Assembly: GCA_016841265.1 (NCBI GenBank)
Contig: JAENZL010000007.1
Coordinates: 1-64,000, forward strand
Source: Methanobacteriota archaeon
GTDB lineage: Archaea > Halobacteriota > Methanosarcinia > Methanosarcinales > Methanosarcinaceae
Direction of reading: 5' to 3'
DNA: 64,000 nucleotides
Below the pieces are notes generated by a model. It did no database searches and was not told the origin of the DNA. It was given only the letters and a program-made list of their open reading frames with translations. This document shows, piece by piece, positions 60,902-64,000 of this stretch. Made by a program: the position numbers and the translations under genes. How positions within the stretch are numbered: the first letter of the stretch is position 1; the number at the start of each line of letters is the position of its first letter.

Positions 60902-62248
60902 ATGGCAGATAAATCGGCTGCGGATGAAAACAGTCTACTTCTTGAGCGCATTTTCCAGGTCCACGAATCCCCCTGCAAAGTCGTTCTGGCAATAACCGGC
61001 GGCGGGGCTGAAATTCTTGGGGAATTGCTCCGGCACGGCAGCGGCTCGGCAACGGTGCTGGATGCGGTTGTCCCATACGGTATGGAGGCGATGGACCGCT
61101 TCCTCGGCAGGAAACCTGAAAAGTACTGCTCGGAGAAAACCGCAAGACTGATGGCAATGGTTGCCTACCAGCGAGCCCTGGAACTGTCTAAAGGCTCAGA
61201 CGGTTTCGATGGTTTCGACGGTTTCGACGATTCCGATGGCTCCGACGGCTCCAACGGACCGGACGTAATAGGGATCGGTGCGACCTGCAAACTCAAGGCG
61301 GCAAATGAACGGGAAGGCAGGAAACACGAGGTCCATGTTGCCATACAGGCATATCGTGAAACCGGGGTCAGAACCCTTGAACTGACAGCGGACCGGACAA
61401 GGGAAGAGGAAGAAAAGATCGCTGCATACCTGATTTTCAATGTGCTCGCCCGTTACTGCGGCGTTCCTGAAATCGATTTGCCGGCTGGGATAAGGACAAC
61501 GGATGGGATCGGGACCGGAAAAGGGAGAGAAGTTATTGAAAAATATGCGTCAGTTTCCGGGGCGGTAGGGGATCTGCTGAGACAGCAGAGGTGCAGCTCG
61601 GAAAGTTCTTGTGAAACAGCTGGGATGGCAAGGATCAATTTTAATGAGGCCACCGAAAAAGCAAAAGCTTCCGCAACGATAAAGCCTGAAGAGACAAAGC
61701 CCGAAATGCCCGGAGAGCCTGGAAAGCCAGAAGAGATAAAGCTCGTATTTTCCGGCTCTTTTGACCCCTGCCACAGGAACCATGTTTTCATGGCGAGCTG
61801 GGCGTCGAAGAAATATAATACGCCCGTTCACTTTGAGATTTCTTTGACTAACGTTGACAAGCCGCCCATAGATTTTATCTCGTTGAGCCAGAGGCTTGAT
61901 TCCTTAAGGAAATACAAAGACGAAGCATTCATGGGCGGGGTTTGTCTGACAAACGCGCCGCTCTTCCTGCAAAAAGCCGACCTTTTCCCGAACAGCACCT
62001 TCATTATTGGAGCTGATACTTTTAACAGGCTGTTTGACACAAAATACTATGACGGAATAACAGATTCAGCTGTCATTTTAAAGCAGTTTAAGGAAAAGAA
62101 TGTGCGGTTCATGGTGTTTCACAGGAAATCCGTTGAAATGTCTATCAACCCTGAGGTCCTGGAGTTTTGTGAGATTATCCCGATGGACGAATATGCAGAT
62201 GATGGGACGTCTTCCAGGGAAATTAGAAAGAAGCGAGAAAATAAATAA
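60902..62248 (+). CDS. CinA-like / nucleotidylyltransferase fusion protein
   Basis: A 448-residue fusion. The N-terminal ~180 residues resemble the C-terminal domain of CinA (nicotinamide-nucleotide amidase), with LAITGGGAEILGELLRHGSG and VVPYGMEAM. The C-terminal ~165 residues are an NMN/nicotinate-nucleotide adenylyltransferase-like fold: FSGSFDPCHRNH (about 283-294, the HxxH site), FIIGADTFNRLF and SSREIRKKR (ISSTxxR-like). Together they suggest NAD-related nucleotide salvage or repair. Between them lie a Gly/Asp/Phe/Ser repeat (about 100-118) and a Glu/Pro/Lys-rich linker. A TATA box lies just upstream and the ATG at 60902 is preferred over a TTG before it. Confidence 0.78.
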   Translation: MADKSAADENSLLLERIFQVHESPCKVVLAITGGGAEILGELLRHGSGSATVLDAVVPYGMEAMDRFLGRKPEKYCSEKTARLMAMVAYQRALELSKGSDGFDGFDGFDDSDGSDGSNGPDVIGIGATCKLKAANEREGRKHEVHVAIQAYRETGVRTLELTADRTREEEEKIAAYLIFNVLARYCGVPEIDLPAGIRTTDGIGTGKGREVIEKYASVSGAVGDLLRQQRCSSESSCETAGMARINFNEATEKAKASATIKPEETKPEMPGEPGKPEEIKLVFSGSFDPCHRNHVFMASWASKKYNTPVHFEISLTNVDKPPIDFISLSQRLDSLRKYKDEAFMGGVCLTNAPLFLQKADLFPNSTFIIGADTFNRLFDTKYYDGITDSAVILKQFKEKNVRFMVFHRKSVEMSINPEVLEFCEIIPMDEYADDGTSSREIRKKRENK

Positions 62249-62404
62249 AGTGAATAAGGGCCGCTACACAATAAATATAACTAAAAAGTAATAACTAAAG
62301 TTTTCTGTTTTGAATTATGAATGAAAGACGCTGTGTTTGAGTTATGAGCTAAAGGACTGCTGTGAAGGTTGAATTCAATTTTCATATGCAATTTTTCGGG
62401 GGTC

Positions 62405-62490
62405 CTGGAAAGGCCGTCCTCTTCGCTGCGCTCTGCGGCCGGTGAGTGCTCAGGTGCCTGAAAATCAAATTGAAAAAAGTTTATTGGTAA
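62405..62490 (+). repeat. REP-like hairpin element, copy 6
   Basis: It opens CCTGGAAAGGCCGTCCTCTT and closes the stem at TGCGGCCGG, then GCCTGAAAATCAAATTGAAA as in copy 5. Confidence 0.6.
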
Positions 62491-62585
62491 GTTCTCTGAT
62501 ACATTTTCTGATACATTTTCTGATACATTTTCTGATACATTTTCTGATACATTCTCTAACACGTTCTCTAACACATTTTCTGATT
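62491..62585. repeat. 12-bp tandem repeat
   Basis: ATTTTCTGATAC is repeated about eight times; units six and seven are changed to CTCTAACACGTT-like forms. It lies about 160 nt upstream of the TATA box of the next gene. Confidence 0.9.
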
Positions 62586-62826
62586 TCCTTTTAAGTTTGC
62601 GAGTTTACACTTTGTAAGCTTTCACGTTTTTTCCGGCTACTTTGCAGTACTTTGAGAGGGCGTTCTTGAAAATCCTTCTTAATACTCAGAGATCCAAAAG
62701 ATCTCTTTAAATATAAGTCTCATATTTTTCAATCCAAATAGTAAAATTTATATATTACATTGACCGGTAATAAGATACCGGTTGCCTACTGTGGCGCAGC
62801 CAAAAAATGGAGAAGTGAACCACCAG

Positions 62827-63303
62827 ATGACCAGTGAAGAATTATTGCAAGAACTTTCAGATGCGGTAATCTCCTGCAAAAAGGACGCAGTCCTTGCCGC
62901 CGTGGAGAAAGCAAAGTCCGAGATTCCTGCACCGGAAATCATTGAAAAGGGGCTTGCTGCCGGCATGAACGAGGTCGGCGACCCGCTGGATATGCCGATT
63001 TCCCACATAATGGCTTCCGGGATGACCGGGATAAGGGCTGCAGGGAACCTTGTTGCAAGGATGGAGTTTTCGAAGAACATGCGGTTTGGGGAAGCAAAAG
63101 AATACGTGGCAAAGAAGCTTGGCGTCGGGGTCGCAGACCTCACCGACGAGTACGTCATGAGAGAACTCAGGGAAGAACTCGATATCGGAGTAATCACTTC
63201 CGTAGCAGGCGCAGCCAGGGGCATTGCCGCAAAAATGAACATCGAAAAACTGCTTGGCACCAACATTAATTCCTGTGAGATGTTCCGAAAACAGATCGCC
63301 TAA
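62827..63303 (+). pseudogene. mtbC-mtbB fusion remnant (dimethylamine methyltransferase)
   Basis: An open frame of 158 residues joining parts of two proteins. The first ~50 residues (from [20 protein letters not shown] to [10 protein letters not shown]) match the helical cap of dimethylamine corrinoid protein MtbC. From [14 protein letters not shown] on, about 107 residues match the C-terminal end of dimethylamine methyltransferase MtbB ([22 protein letters not shown], end NINSCEMF). The B12-binding domain and the MtbB catalytic region with its pyrrolysine codon are gone. An internal deletion across an mtbC-mtbB operon explains this. The frame stays open and its promoter looks intact, so a protein may be made, but neither original activity can remain. 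Confidence 0.75.
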
Positions 63304-63350
63304 ACAGAACGAAAAACGGAACGAAAAACGGAACGAAAAACGGACAGGGG
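63303..63350. repeat. 12-bp tandem repeat
   Basis: ACGGAACGAAAA is repeated three to four times directly after the stop codon of the fusion gene. Confidence 0.85.
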
Positions 63351-63465
63351 AACTGACAGGAAAACTTTCGTTTTATTTCATTTATAGATGTGAATCCGCG
63401 AATTAAAAAAATAAAAAAAATACAAAATATAAAAAACATATCATAAATATAAAAAAGGAATTGTT

Positions 63466-64000
63466 ATGGACGAAGATACCCATCCCCCCTACTCGCAGGT
63501 AGACTGGCAGCACGGGGCAGAATGCAGCCGGGCGAGCTGCGACCCGAAGGAGCTTGAACGGAGTATTGACTGGAAGCAGGGACTTGCAATCGCACTCGGT
63601 GTGCCGCTGCTGATCCTGCCTTCCATTGGTTATTTTACAAGTTATGTCTGGGCGTTTTCAATAGTTGTCTGGGTGCTGACCATTTTCCTGGGCTTTTTCC
63701 AGAACTTTGCATTCGGGGAGCTTGCAACCGTCTTTCCGAAGGCATCAGGGCTTCCCGGCTATACCCAGACGGTTTTTGGCTCAGCTTCCAACAAGAGCAA
63801 TAACGGGAAATTCAAGTTAGGAAGGTTTATAGGCGGTTTCAGCGCCTGGAGCTACTGGTTCGGCTGGAGCCCGGTGCTCGCGATCTATGCGATCCTGATC
63901 GGAAGCTACCTGCACGGCCTGGTCCCTGCCTTTGGGGCTATCCCTGAGACCCTGCTCTCCTTACTGGTAGGAGCCGTGATCTTCGGGAGCCTTGCCATTC
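63466..64000 (+). CDS. APC-family amino acid/amine permease, 5' part
   Basis: The first 178 codons of a permease that runs off the window. About 45 hydrophilic residues precede the first membrane helices. GLAIALGVPLLILPSIGYFT and GFFQNFAFGELATVFPKASG are typical of helices 1 and 2 of the amino acid-polyamine-organocation superfamily. Placement after the mtbC-mtbB remnant suggests import of dimethylamine or another methylamine, as proposed for the MtbP/MttP-type permeases of Methanosarcina. AAGGAATTGTT precedes the ATG at 63466. Confidence 0.85.
   Translation, partial: MDEDTHPPYSQVDWQHGAECSRASCDPKELERSIDWKQGLAIALGVPLLILPSIGYFTSYVWAFSIVVWVLTIFLGFFQNFAFGELATVFPKASGLPGYTQTVFGSASNKSNNGKFKLGRFIGGFSAWSYWFGWSPVLAIYAILIGSYLHGLVPAFGAIPETLLSLLVGAVIFGSLAI

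Larger units (their letters stand above)
62249..62780. other. Gap with REP-like element and tandem repeat
   Basis: No gene is supported. A REP-like element (62405-62490) is followed by a 12-bp tandem array (62491-62585). AAAATTTATATATTACATTG (62741-62760) is a strong TATA-like promoter for the mtb fusion gene. Confidence 0.6.

Noticed and set aside
62491-62585. CRISPR-like array
   Set aside because: The 12-bp units have no spacers and no associated genes.
62827-63303. Intact corrinoid protein gene
   Set aside because: The DxHxxG motif and the B12-binding domain are missing and the second half matches a methyltransferase end.

Overview
The window reads as a piece of a Methanosarcina (or close Methanosarcinales) chromosome. 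The support is: corrinoid proteins with the B12-binding DxHxxG motif next to UroD-fold zinc methyltransferases; a fused remnant of dimethylamine methyltransferase genes (mtbC/mtbB) followed by an amine-type permease; archaeal XPB-Bax1; LL-diaminopimelate aminotransferase; archaeal-style TATA boxes; and long AT-rich, repeat-filled intergenic regions. No rRNA, tRNA or CRISPR array was seen.

Layout. 0-2.9 kb: a 15-bp tandem repeat, rsgA and dapL (housekeeping). 2.97-13.4 kb: an AT-rich minus-strand operon of five genes, reading in transcription order SF1 helicase with a huge central insert, wHTH/zinc-ribbon/PIN protein, coiled-coil protein, ClpB-like AAA+ ATPase and a radical-SAM activase-like protein. 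I do not recognise this combination as a named system; it is the best candidate here for an undescribed defence or RNA/protein quality-control system. 13.7-17.8 kb: a three-gene cassette (nucleotidyltransferase, PLP aminotransferase, CDP-alcohol phosphotransferase), probably for an activated lipid head group, flanked by an intact dual-specificity phosphatase gene and a decayed second copy of it.

18-33 kb: small membrane and Cys-rich proteins, a wHTH regulator, then a partly duplicated one-carbon module. It holds two PAS/GAF sensors without kinase domains, two corrinoid proteins, three UroD-type methyltransferases and two DUF59/MIP18 genes. One corrinoid protein sits directly with a presumed substrate methyltransferase and the other with a CoM-methylase-like protein, so together they could move a methyl group from an unknown substrate to coenzyme M. 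A nitroreductase follows. 33.6-42.2 kb: housekeeping genes (phosphoglycerate mutase, HD protein, XPB helicase with Bax1 nuclease, ClpP-fold membrane protease, SugE-type transporter, radical SAM protein).

42.7-57.5 kb: a four-gene plus-strand operon of large proteins (SNF2 helicase with DUF3883, sacsin/Hsp90-type ATPase, DUF1156 adenine methylase, DUF499 ATPase with an N-terminal HEPN domain). It looks like a methylation-linked anti-phage system, related to BREX/DISARM in parts but matching neither. 57.6-60.5 kb: a zinc-ribbon gene, a frameshifted DUF4326 gene and a wHTH/nucleotidyltransferase pair resembling AbiE-type toxin-antitoxin, with two operator-like palindromes at its promoter. 60.9-64 kb: a CinA-like/nucleotidylyltransferase fusion, the mtbC-mtbB fusion pseudogene and the start of an APC-family permease. 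A family of REP-like hairpins that begin TGGAAARGCCG is scattered through the gaps from 33 to 62 kb.
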